Shown: piece after piece, positions 56,276 through 64,000 of the stretch
Numbering within the stretch: the stretch's first letter is position 1
Layout: the number at the start of each line of letters is the position of its first letter
Assembly: GCA_030685065.1 (NCBI GenBank)
Contig: JAUXQH010000060.1
Coordinates: 1-64,000 of the forward strand
DNA: 64,000 bases
Direction of reading: 5' to 3'
From: Pseudomonadota bacterium
GTDB taxonomy: Bacteria > Myxococcota_A > UBA796 > SXON01
Notes under the pieces: generated by a model
Told to the model about the DNA's origin: nothing
What the model saw: only the letters and a program-made list of their open reading frames with translations
Database searches by the model: none
Program-made: the position numbers and the translations under genes

Positions 56276-57489
56276 ATGGGTGAGTGGGAGAACACGAGGG
56301 ACGAGCCGTCGGGCGTGACCGCGTCCGTCCTGGCGCGGCGGCTGCGCGCCGCCGACGACGAGGTGAGGCAGCTCCGGCGGGTCCTTCGTTTGAATGACGT
56401 TCGCCACGGGTTGGCGATGGCGGCCTGTCGCGGGGCGCCGTTCGCCGAGCTCGCCGCCCTCGCGCTCGCGCGCCTCGAGCCGGTGATCCCGCTCCGCGAG
56501 GCGCGGGTGACCCTCCTCGAGGGCGATGGGGGCACGGCGGTCGGTCCCCACTCGGCGAGCGGCGGATGCGGGGTGCACTACGCGCCCATCGCAGTGGACG
56601 AAAAGGTGGTGGGCTTCCTCGAGCTGTACCGGGACGGGGGAGGAGTGTTCCTGGCGGACGAGGTGGCGTTGGCCGCGGACGTGGCCGACCTGCTCGCCCA
56701 CGCGCTCGTGCGCGAGCAGGTGACCAGGCAGGAGGCGAGTCACGCGCGGGCGCTCGAAGCGCGCCATGCCCTCGGCCGCGCGGAGCTCGACCGCACGCAG
56801 GAGCAGCTCATCCAGGCCGCCAAGCTCTCCAGCATCGGGGAGCTCGCCGCGGGGCTCGTCCACGAGCTGAACCAGCCGCTCAACGTGCTGGGCGGGTACG
56901 TCGAGCTGCTGAGCGAGGGCGCGTTGGCGCCGCCCGCGCAGGGCCGCGCGCTCGATGTGATGACGCGCGCGGTGGAGCGCATGACCAGCATGGTCGACAA
57001 TCTCCGCAACTTCGCGCGGAGCGGCGGCCCCACGATGTCGCCGGTCGACGTGGGGGAGGTGCTCACGATGGCCCGCGAGCTGACCGTGGGCGCCATGTCC
57101 CACAACGTCGCGCTGACCTGCCCGCGCGGGCTGGTCGTGTCGGGGGACGCGAACCGCCTGGAGCAGGTCTTCGTGAACCTGCTCGCCAACGCGCTGCAGA
57201 CCGGGGGCGACCCGGTCACCGTCACGGTCGTCGCCCCCGACGCGGAGTGTGTGGTCGTCGAGTTCCGCGATCGGGGGCCCGGCGTTCCCGAGGCCCTCCG
57301 CGAGCGGATCTTCGAGCCGTTCTTCACCACGAAGCCGGTCAGCAAGGGCACCGGGCTCGGGCTCTCCGTCAGCGCGCGCATCGTGAGAGACCACGGCGGG
57401 CGCATCGACGTGAGCGAGAACCCGGGCGGGGGGGCGCTGTTCCGGGTGACCCTGCCGCGCGTGCGGGGGGCGGGTGCCGGAGCGGTCGT

Positions 57490-57493
<4 letters not shown>
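56276..57493 (+). CDS. Cytoplasmic sensor histidine kinase with GAF-like domain
   Basis: 405 residues from ATG 56276, no membrane helix. Residues 40-150 look like a small GAF-type sensor (LALARLEPVIPLREARVTLL, YAPIAVDEKVVGFLELYRDGG, VALAADVADLLAHALV). A coiled coil follows, then HisKA with the H box GELAAGLVHELNQPLNVLGG (His196) and HATPase boxes N (NRLEQVFVNLLANAL), G1 (DRGPGVP), F (IFEPFFTTKP) and G2 (GTGLGLSVS). The HELNQPL/VLGGY pattern is of the NtrB/ZraS class. No response regulator is adjacent, so it is an orphan, common in myxobacteria. It overlaps the convergent lipoprotein by 4 bases. Confidence 0.94.
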
Positions 57494-58191
<698 letters not shown>

Positions 58192-58277
58192 GGGTGCTCC
58201 GGAAGCGGTGTCGTCGAAGGAGGTGACGGCGACGGCTTTATCGCACGAACTCCGCGCCACCCGCGCCCCCGGATCCC

Positions 58278-59093
58278 TCACTCCCCATCCAACGCGCCGT
58301 CCCACGCCCCCCACGTGAAGCGACATTCCCCGTCGAGCAGCGGCAGCAGTGACGACGCCATCGGCGCGGGGACGTAGGGCGCGACGATGTCGCAGGGGGT
58401 GGCGGCCCCCGCGTGCCGACCGAATAGCGCCACCCAGGGGCGGAGCGCCGGGGAGAAGATCAGCTGGTCCCCGCTCGCGCGGACCAGGCGCCCCGACGCG
58501 ATCCAGCGGGTCATCTGCGCGGCCAGGTCCTTGTCCAGGTTGGCTTTTTCGAAGAGGCGGGCGGGGACGGGCGGACACGCGCGGGCCGCGCATCCGAGCG
58601 CCGCGATGGCGAGCGGCTCATCGTAGATCGCGACCACGCGGTCGGACAGGTAGCGGTCGTAGCGCACGACCTCGTCGTCGAACGAGAAGCGGAGCTGGGT
58701 GTAGGGGCGGCGATCGGGCGGCCTCTCCACGCCCTGTACGACCGCCCACAACACGGTGGCGTTCAGCACGTTGAGCGACCAGGCGAGGCGGCGGTTGTCA
58801 TCGGTGAGCCGCCACTTCTCCGACTCGGGCCCGTGCGCGGCCGCCCAGCCCACGAAATCCGCGAGCGCCGCCGGATCGGCGCGGAGCGAGGCGTAATCCA
58901 CGTAGCCCTGGGGCGACACCACCTGTCCCAAGCGTAGGTTCCAGGCCAGGGTCGGGTCGGTGTCAGGGCTCGGCGGAGTCGGGAGCGACGGCCCGCACGC
59001 AGCCAACGACACGCACACGGTCAGGCCTCCGCAGAGGGCGCTCCCCGCAGCGCCTACGCTTGACAGTGCCGACCTGATCCGAGTAAACGGCAC
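58278..59093 (-). CDS. DUF547-like lipoprotein
   Basis: 271 residues from GTG 59093, the best start giving a full signal peptide (basic TRIRS, hydrophobic core, lipobox LAACG). The mature part matches the DUF547 pattern: GYVDYASLRADPAALADFVGW, DDNRRLAWSLNVLNATVLWAVV (the Asn-x-x-Asn phrase of the family), SFDDEVVRYDRYLSDRVV, PLAIAALGCAARACPPVPARLF and LDKDLAAQMTRWIASG. DUF547 proteins have a papain-like fold by some predictions, with a conserved Cys; Cys in GCAARACP is a candidate. Function is unknown. The 5' end overlaps the promoter of the divergent cobalamin operon. Confidence 0.85.
   Translation of the reverse strand: MPFTRIRSALSSVGAAGSALCGGLTVCVSLAACGPSLPTPPSPDTDPTLAWNLRLGQVVSPQGYVDYASLRADPAALADFVGWAAAHGPESEKWRLTDDNRRLAWSLNVLNATVLWAVVQGVERPPDRRPYTQLRFSFDDEVVRYDRYLSDRVVAIYDEPLAIAALGCAARACPPVPARLFEKANLDKDLAAQMTRWIASGRLVRASGDQLIFSPALRPWVALFGRHAGAATPCDIVAPYVPAPMASSLLPLLDGECRFTWGAWDGALDGE
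59060..59088 (+). promoter_or_regulatory. Candidate sigma70-type promoter of the cobalamin operon
   Basis: TTGACA at 59060-59065 is a perfect -35 hexamer; AGTAAA/GTAAAC at 59082-59088 is a plausible weak -10 with a 16-17-base spacer. Transcription would begin near 59095, just ahead of the riboswitch. It lies inside the 5' coding end of the divergent DUF547-like gene. Confidence 0.55.
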
Positions 59094-59115
59094 GGGCTCT
59101 TTCCAGCTCAACGAC

Positions 59116-59300
59116 GTCCAGGTGCCCAACCCCGCGACCAGCGGGCACGGGTGAAACGGGAAGCCCGGTGAAATACCGGCGCGGCCCCCGCCACTGTAAC
59201 CGGAGACGCTCCTCGCGATTGCCACTGCCCCCGACCGACGAGGTGGGGGTGGGAAGGCGCGAAGGAGCGGCTCGATCCGGGAGCCAGGAGACCGGCCTGT
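59116..59300 (+). promoter_or_regulatory. Cobalamin (B12) riboswitch
   Basis: Diagnostic elements in order: GGTGCC at 59121, GGTGAAACGGGAAGCCCGGT then GAAATACCGGCGCGGCC, CCGCCACTGTAACCGG (59189 region), a variable arm (CACTGCCCCC...GGGGGTGGG) and the conserved B12 box GAGCCAGGAGACCGGCC (59281-59297). These match the cobalamin riboswitch consensus very well. It binds adenosylcobalamin or a relative and, with the terminator-like hairpin just downstream, would shut off the receptor operon when B12 is plentiful. Confidence 0.96.
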
Positions 59301-59306
59301 ACGTCA

Positions 59307-59354
59307 CGCACGCCGTCTTTCGGGGATGAAGGGCTCGGCGTACGTTCTTTTTTT
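59307..59354 (+). terminator. Riboswitch-controlled terminator-like hairpin
   Basis: CGCACGCCG (59307-59315) can pair with CGGCGTACG (59336-59344) with one mismatch, followed by TTCTTTTTTT (59345-59354). A T-run this long is exceptional in this genome. Its position between the aptamer and the ribosome site indicates control by transcription termination; the alternative anti-terminator pairing was not worked out. Confidence 0.7.
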
Positions 59355-59398
59355 GTGGAAGGCGTGCGCTCGCTCCTCCCCGTGACGGGAGGCCCGAC

Positions 59399-61483
59399 CT
59401 GCTCCTGTTCCCCGCCATCACCGCCGCCCTCACCGCCGCGAGCGCCCTCGCGGGCGACGAGCTGACCGTCGCTTCGGGCCGTGGCCCGCAGCCGGGCAGC
59501 ACGGCCGCGTCCCTGACGGTGCTGCCGCTCGGCGCGGACCTTCCGCCGGGCGAGGACCTCGCGTCGGTCATCGACACCGCGTCGGGGACGACCGTGCGCC
59601 GGCTCGGGGGCCTCGGGGACTTCGCGGCGGTGAGCCTGCGCGGATCGACGTTCCGCCAGGTGGAGATCTACCTCGACGGCGTGCCGCTCAACCCTGACGG
59701 CGCGGCCGCGGTGAACCTCTCCGAGCTCCCGGTGAGCGCCTTCTCCCGCGTGGATCTGTACCGCGGCCTCGCCCCCGTCGCGTTCGGCTCGGGCGCCATC
59801 GGCGGGGTCCTCAACCTCGTGACCCCGACCGGCGACGTGCCCGCCTCCGGGAGCGTGCGGTTCGGATCGTTCGGCACCGTCGGGGTCTCCGCGGTGGTCG
59901 CGCCGCGCGCCGGCCCCGTGGACACGCTCCTCGCGGTCGACCAGCTCCACACCGAAGGCGACTTCCGCTACTTCGACGACCAGGGCACCGAGTACAACCT
60001 GCTCGACGACCGCACGCCGACGCGGGCGAACAACGCCATCGACCGGGCGAGCGTGCTCGGTCGGGTCCGCTTCGGTCCCGGGCACGCGCGCTTCACGCTG
60101 CTGGACAGCTTCGTGGGGAGCCACCAGGAGCTGCCCGGGCCCATCTCGGCGGGGGCCACCGAGGCGAACGTCGGGGGGCTCCGGAACCTCGTGTCCGCGA
60201 GCGCCGACCTCACGCCCGGCCCCACGTTGCGGGTGTTGCCGCAGGTGTGGTGGCTCGCCCGGCAGGAGACGCTCGACGACCGCGCGGGCGAGATCGGCAC
60301 GGGGAGCCAACACACGCGCGACGAGGCGCATACGGTCGGCGCGCAGGCGAGCGTCGTGTGGGGTCCGGCGCCGTGGGTCACGAGCACGCTCGTCGTGCGC
60401 GGCCGCCACGAGCGCTATGCGCCATACGATCTGCTGTTCGACCGGGGCGACGGCGAGCGGCTGCGGAACGGGGGCCTGGCCGCCGTGGGCGCGGACGTGC
60501 GGCTCTGGCGTGACCGCATCACCCTCTCGCCCGCGTTCCAGGCCGAGCTCCTGGACGATCGCGGGCTCGGCACCGTGCCGTGGGAGGGCACGGCCATCCC
60601 CGACGCCACCGTGCACGCCTGGCCGACCCCCCGCCTGGGCGCGCTGGTCCGCCCGTGGCCGTGGTTGGCGCTCAAGGGCACCGCGGGGATGTACCTGCGC
60701 GCGCCCGACCTGACCGAGCTGTTCGGGGACCACGGCACGCTCAAGGGCAACCCGGAGCTGGTCGCGGAGACCGGCGAGGCCTGGGAGGTCGGCCTGCGCG
60801 CCGAGGCGCCCTGGGAGGGGCTGGTGTCGGGCTCGGTCGACCTGGCGTACGCCCGCCGCCACGTGCACGACCTGATCGCGTGGGTGCAGAACTCCCAATT
60901 CACGTCGATCGCGGTCAACGTGGGCGAGGCCTACGTGCGGAGCACGGAGGGAGCCCTGACCCTCTCCGTCGGCCCCTGGGTCACGTCCCGGAGCAACGTC
61001 ACCTGGACGTTGACACGAAATCTCCTTCCGGACGAAGCGTATGCGAACAAGGCGCTGCCCGGCATCCCCGACCTCGAGCTCAACCAGGAGACCAGCGTCC
61101 GCCTGCCGGGGCGCGGCCGCACCCACCTCGTGGGCCTCTCCCATACGTGGTCCTACACGGGGCTGACTTACACCGACACCGCCAACATCGGGTTTACCGC
61201 CCCGCGCGACCTCCACTCCTTCGCGCTCGACGTGACCCCGGTGGCCGGGCTCCCGACGCTGCGCGCGGAGCTGCTCAACGCGTTCGACGTGCGCGGCACG
61301 GCGGTCGACCGCAACCCGCTCTCCGACAGCGACGACACCCTGATCGTCCGCCCCCTGACCGATTTTTCTGGCTACCCCCTCCCCGGGCGCACCGTGATGA
61401 TCGCGGTGACCTGGACCGATTCGACCAAGTCCACCCAGGCCGACGCCACCGCGCGCAACTCGGCCCACCGGAGCGCTCCATGA
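59399..61483 (+). CDS. TonB-dependent receptor, BtuB-like cobalamin transporter (CTG start)
   Basis: 694 residues if started at CTG 59399. The nearest GTG (59519) would cut off the signal peptide; the in-frame sequence from 59399 reads LLLFPAITAALTAASALAG, a good signal peptide, and GGGAGG lies 6 bases upstream of that CTG. A TonB-box-like strand, then the plug (EDLASVIDTASGTTVRRLGGLGDFAAVSLRG, VEIYLDGVPLNP, VDLYRGLAPVAFGSGAIGGVLNLVT) and the 22-strand barrel to about residue 670 follow. The terminal strand YPLPGRTVMIAVTWTD is followed by an odd 20-residue polar tail. The cobalamin riboswitch in the leader argues for a B12 substrate. The stop overlaps the next gene's ATG (ATGA). Confidence 0.92.
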   Translation: MLLFPAITAALTAASALAGDELTVASGRGPQPGSTAASLTVLPLGADLPPGEDLASVIDTASGTTVRRLGGLGDFAAVSLRGSTFRQVEIYLDGVPLNPDGAAAVNLSELPVSAFSRVDLYRGLAPVAFGSGAIGGVLNLVTPTGDVPASGSVRFGSFGTVGVSAVVAPRAGPVDTLLAVDQLHTEGDFRYFDDQGTEYNLLDDRTPTRANNAIDRASVLGRVRFGPGHARFTLLDSFVGSHQELPGPISAGATEANVGGLRNLVSASADLTPGPTLRVLPQVWWLARQETLDDRAGEIGTGSQHTRDEAHTVGAQASVVWGPAPWVTSTLVVRGRHERYAPYDLLFDRGDGERLRNGGLAAVGADVRLWRDRITLSPAFQAELLDDRGLGTVPWEGTAIPDATVHAWPTPRLGALVRPWPWLALKGTAGMYLRAPDLTELFGDHGTLKGNPELVAETGEAWEVGLRAEAPWEGLVSGSVDLAYARRHVHDLIAWVQNSQFTSIAVNVGEAYVRSTEGALTLSVGPWVTSRSNVTWTLTRNLLPDEAYANKALPGIPDLELNQETSVRLPGRGRTHLVGLSHTWSYTGLTYTDTANIGFTAPRDLHSFALDVTPVAGLPTLRAELLNAFDVRGTAVDRNPLSDSDDTLIVRPLTDFSGYPLPGRTVMIAVTWTDSTKSTQADATARNSAHRSAP

Positions 61484-62664
61484 CCCTCTTTGCCCTGTAC
61501 CTCCTCGCCTGTGAGCCCAAGGTGGACGACGCCGGTGGGGACACCGCGGCGGACGCCGACACCGACGCCGACACCGACACGGATACCGATACGGACACCG
61601 ACACGGACACCGATACGGATGCCCCCACCCCGTTCACGCTCGTGGTCGCGACCGTGGCGTCCGACTTCTCGACCGGCCAATTGGCGACGGTCGACGGTCC
61701 GACGCGCGTCGTCACCGACGCGCTCCTCCCCACCAGCTCCGACCCCATCGTCGAGACCGACAGCGGCAAGGTGTTCCTGCTCGACCGCTCGTCGGAGAAC
61801 ACGGTGCGGATGTACGCGGAGGGGGACTGGTCGGCGCCGCTGGTCGAGTTCAGCACGGGGGATGGCTCCAACCCGCAGGACGTGGCCCTGTGCGGCGACG
61901 TGTTGGTCGTCTCGACGCTCGCGACGAGCTCGCTGGGGCTGTGGGACAGCGGGACCGGCCTCTCGCGCGGCACCATCGACCTGTCCGAGTGGAGCGACGA
62001 CGACGGCTCGCCCGAAGCCGACTCGATCGTGCGGGGGCCCGACGGCTCCCTGTACGTGCTGCTCACCCGGCTCGACACCACCGCGTACCCCTGGAGCAGC
62101 GCCGATGGCACGGGCCGCATCCTGCGGGTCTCCTGTGACACGCTGGATGTGACGGCGGACTGGACCACGGGCCCCAACCCCGGCCTGATGCCCCACCCGC
62201 TCGATCCCGCGAAGTTCCTGCTCCGGACGGGTGACTACTACAACGCGGACTACACAGCCAAGCTCGACGGCGCGGTCTACACCTTCGATCCGGTCGCCGG
62301 CACGATCTCGGAGCCGCACCTCACCGAGGAGACCCTGGGCCTGAACATCGGCGCGATCGCGGGCGGCGCCGATCACAAGGCCATCCTGGTGGCCGACGAC
62401 GCGTACGCGTGGGGCGTCCACTGCCTCGACCTCGACACCTGGACCACCACCCCGACCGCCGCGGTCGACTCCTTCATCGGGGACGTGGTCATGGGGCCCG
62501 ACGCCACGGTGTGGGTGAGCTACCGCGCCGGCTACGCCGGCAACGGCGCCCCGGTCGTGGAGGGGCTCGTGGCCTGGGATGCGGCCACCTGCACGTCGGC
62601 CGCGCCGCTCACGCCGGCCTTTCCGCCGTATTCCTTGGCGCTCGCGGCATCGGACGCGAGGTGA
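61480..62664 (+). CDS. DT-linker lipoprotein with beta-propeller-like domain, cobalamin operon
   Basis: 394 residues from ATG 61480. Very short signal peptide with lipobox LLACEP, an Asp-Thr repeat linker (about 24-47), then about 340 residues of repeating beta strands: VVATVASDFSTGQLATVDG, DSGKVFLLDRSSENTVRMY, NPQDVALCGDVLVVS, ADSIVRGPDGSLYVLLTRLD, NPGLMPHPLDPAKFLLRTGDYYN, KLDGAVYTFDPVAGTIS and DVVMGPDATVWVSYRAG. The spacing suggests a 6-8-blade propeller. Cotranscribed with the receptor. By analogy to Bacteroides BtuG, a surface propeller lipoprotein that captures cobalamin for BtuB, it may be a capture partner; sequence homology to BtuG was not established. Confidence 0.85.
   Translation: MTLFALYLLACEPKVDDAGGDTAADADTDADTDTDTDTDTDTDTDTDAPTPFTLVVATVASDFSTGQLATVDGPTRVVTDALLPTSSDPIVETDSGKVFLLDRSSENTVRMYAEGDWSAPLVEFSTGDGSNPQDVALCGDVLVVSTLATSSLGLWDSGTGLSRGTIDLSEWSDDDGSPEADSIVRGPDGSLYVLLTRLDTTAYPWSSADGTGRILRVSCDTLDVTADWTTGPNPGLMPHPLDPAKFLLRTGDYYNADYTAKLDGAVYTFDPVAGTISEPHLTEETLGLNIGAIAGGADHKAILVADDAYAWGVHCLDLDTWTTTPTAAVDSFIGDVVMGPDATVWVSYRAGYAGNGAPVVEGLVAWDAATCTSAAPLTPAFPPYSLALAASDAR
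61552..61620 (+). repeat. Asp-Thr repeat tract with diversified codons
   Basis: Eleven to twelve hexamer units encoding Asp-Thr/Ala, but with mixed GAC/GAT and ACC/ACG codons, unlike the nearly uniform tracts at 2441 and 57990. The protein repeat is kept while the DNA repeat has drifted, which argues for selection on the linker itself. Confidence 0.9.
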
Positions 62665-62981
62665 GCCGCGCCGCCCTCCTCCTGGCCCTGCTCGCGCTCG
62701 TCGCCACCGTCGTTTTCGGCCCGGCGGGGTGCGCGCCGTCCGACGTCTGCGCCGAGCTGTGCACGGCGGCGCGCGATCGGTACGAGGGGTGCCTGGAAGC
62801 GGGCGGGCTCACGTGGGGGGCCTCGGTCGGCTACGAGAGCGCGGCCGAGTACGATGACTGGTGCGAGACGTTCTCTTGGGAGCTGCGGGAGCTCGGGCAG
62901 GCGGATTCCTGCGGGGATCGCCTGGCCCTCGTAGAGGGTGGCGAGTGCTCTGAGTATTACGACGCATGGGCGGTGGAATGA
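62661..62981 (+). CDS. Small Cys-rich lipoprotein, cobalamin operon
   Basis: 106 residues from GTG 62661, overlapping the previous stop (GTGA). Signal peptide with a long hydrophobic core (AALLLALLALVATVVFGPAG) and lipobox AGCAP. The mature part is about 75 residues with six further Cys (DVCAELCTAARDRYEGC, DDWCETFS, DSCGDRL, GECSEYY), likely three disulfides in a helical bundle. The spacing C-x3-C-x9-C recalls small helical Cys-rich domains found in other myxobacterial lipoproteins. Not a recognised family. Its place inside the operon suggests a third surface or periplasmic component of the uptake system. Confidence 0.8.
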   Translation: MSRAALLLALLALVATVVFGPAGCAPSDVCAELCTAARDRYEGCLEAGGLTWGASVGYESAAEYDDWCETFSWELRELGQADSCGDRLALVEGGECSEYYDAWAVE

Positions 62982-64000
62982 CGTTGATCCTCCTGTTGGG
63001 GTGCACCCCCGCCGCCGTCCCCGCCGGGGAGGTCCATTTCGTTCGCGGGGGCGTGGTGAAGGACGGCGCGTTCGTCGCGCAGGCGTGGCACCCCGGCCAG
63101 AGCTTCCCGGAGCTCGGGGTCGAGGGCGTCGTCGCGCCGCTCCTGCCCGAGTGCGTGCCGATGTTCCAGGTGGAGCTCGAAGACATGGACCGCCTCGCGG
63201 CGATGGGCGCGCCGGCCCCCGCGGCGGCGCTCGCGTTCTCTCCCGACGGCGCCTGGCTCGCCATCGGCAGCGACGCGGGCTCGGTGCGGGTGGTGAGCGG
63301 CTCCACCGCGGCCCTCCGCGCAGAGCGGAAGCTGGCCGAGGGCGCCGTGAAGCAGGTGGCCTGGAGCCCCGACGGCGCCACGCTCTACGTGGGCGAGCAG
63401 TCCCCCGACGCGAACCTCTACGCGCTCGATGCGAGCACGCTCACCACGCGGTGGTCCACGCGCCTCGCCGAGGACCTCGAGACCAGCGCGCTCCCTCCGG
63501 GGGACGACGTGTACGGCCTCTACTCCTTGCCCGCGGTGTTCGCGCTCCGCGTGCTCGCGAATGGGGACGTGCTGGTCGCCGGCTCGCACGGCTGGACCCC
63601 GGCGGATGGCGTGCGTCGCAACCGCGCGCGCATCTACCGGTACGCTCCCGACGGGACCCGGCGCGGCGCCTTCCCGGCCGCGGGCCCGGCGGACGCGATC
63701 CTGCTGCACCCCGCCGTGAACGGGGACCGCGCGCTCGTGGGCGTGAGCCGCTCGGCGGACGGCCCCGCCCCGACCGACCTCCCCGTGGGCGGTGTGATCG
63801 CCCTCGACCTGGCGACGCTCACCCCGATCTGGGAGGCGCGGCTCCCCATCCTCGCGCCGTTGTTCACCGAGGTGTACCTGTGGGAGGCGGCGGGGATCTC
63901 GCCCACCTTCGCGTTCGCGGGCCTGGGGGATGGTCGGGCGTTCCTGTTCGACGGCGCCGGGGCGGTGCTCCACACGCTCACCCCCGGCGTGCCGGTGCTC
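62978..64000 (+). CDS. WD40/beta-propeller-like lipoprotein, cut by window edge, cobalamin operon
   Basis: At least 341 codons from ATG 62978 (ATGA overlap with the previous gene; ATG 62966 is an alternative) to the window end with no stop. Lipobox LLLGCTP is only nine residues in. The body has propeller-type blades: ALAFSPDGAWLAIGSDAGSV, VAWSPDGATLYVGEQSPDAN, LYALDASTLTTRWSTRL, VLANGDVLVAGSHGWTP, RIYRYAPDGTRRGAFP and VIALDLATLTPIWEARLP. This is a second propeller lipoprotein in the same operon, so the proposed uptake system has two candidate binding proteins. Direct translation of the full segment shows it is open to base 64000. Confidence 0.85.
   Translation, partial: MTLILLLGCTPAAVPAGEVHFVRGGVVKDGAFVAQAWHPGQSFPELGVEGVVAPLLPECVPMFQVELEDMDRLAAMGAPAPAAALAFSPDGAWLAIGSDAGSVRVVSGSTAALRAERKLAEGAVKQVAWSPDGATLYVGEQSPDANLYALDASTLTTRWSTRLAEDLETSALPPGDDVYGLYSLPAVFALRVLANGDVLVAGSHGWTPADGVRRNRARIYRYAPDGTRRGAFPAAGPADAILLHPAVNGDRALVGVSRSADGPAPTDLPVGGVIALDLATLTPIWEARLPILAPLFTEVYLWEAAGISPTFAFAGLGDGRAFLFDGAGAVLHTLTPGVPVL

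Overview
The window is a GC-rich stretch of a chromosome (or a large bin contig) most likely from a Myxococcota-type predatory or social deltaproteobacterial relative. The supporting signs are a secreted metalloprotease with a MYXO-CTERM-like tail (Cys-Gly motif, helix, Arg-rich end), many lipoproteins with Asp-Thr (DT) repeat linkers, a 13-repeat MopE-like Asp/Cys-rich surface protein, OmpA lipoproteins with thrombospondin-type calcium repeats, and an EF-G with the 'mitochondrial-like' G-domain sequence that I associate with the spdEFG1 group. No rRNA, tRNA, intact insertion sequence, prophage or CRISPR array was seen. Gene junctions are compact; ATGA or GTGA 4-base overlaps recur and mark operons.

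Layout. 1-8.8 kb: an edge-truncated unknown gene, an FGE/SUMF1-type lipoprotein, an Rrf2 regulator plus methyltransferase pair, a decayed type ISP restriction-modification gene (three frames), a cytoplasmic-looking Amidase_2 protein, an Smr-domain protein, a DUF2167 membrane protein, a KGG stress protein and an EEP-family phosphodiesterase. 8.8-15.5 kb: a short REP-like repeat cluster, then a TetR-controlled tripartite RND efflux operon (regulator, adaptor, pump, TolC channel). 15.5-17 kb and 25.6-26.9 kb are gene-poor, hairpin-rich stretches with several repeat families. 17-25.6 kb: an unknown protein, a flavin-barrel/GNAT fusion divergent from a MocR/PdxR-type regulator, envelope lipoproteins, 5-formyl-THF cyclo-ligase and an SDR. 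26.9-35 kb: a GT39-like membrane protein, two related large polytopic membrane proteins, and a DUF4398-like/OmpA lipoprotein pair. 35.4-39 kb: a tiny prepilin-like protein, and fusA co-oriented with a RecA-like ATPase fused to a SLOG-like domain. 40-44.6 kb: a molybdenum hydroxylase of the 4-hydroxybenzoyl-CoA reductase type (gamma-alpha fusion plus beta with an extra 4Fe-4S loop), divergent from a TetR regulator.

44.6-56 kb is a lipoate and 2-oxoacid dehydrogenase neighbourhood on the minus strand: lipB and tmk, lpd, then an operon lipA - E1 beta-like - E2 - E1 alpha-like. The E1 alpha-like protein is about half size and has lost both metal-binding residues of the thiamine-diphosphate motif, so this may be a non-canonical complex. 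A MopE-like giant and a MYXO-CTERM protease are interspersed.

56-64 kb: an orphan histidine kinase, a DT-linker lipoprotein, a DUF547-like lipoprotein, and at the end a cobalamin-riboswitch-controlled operon. This operon holds a BtuB-like TonB-dependent receptor (apparently using a CTG start), a DT-linker beta-propeller-like lipoprotein, a Cys-rich lipoprotein and a second WD40/propeller-like lipoprotein cut by the window edge. It resembles in logic, not obviously in sequence, the BtuB-BtuG surface capture system of Bacteroides. I regard this operon and the degenerate-E1 dehydrogenase operon as the most interesting candidates for undescribed biology.
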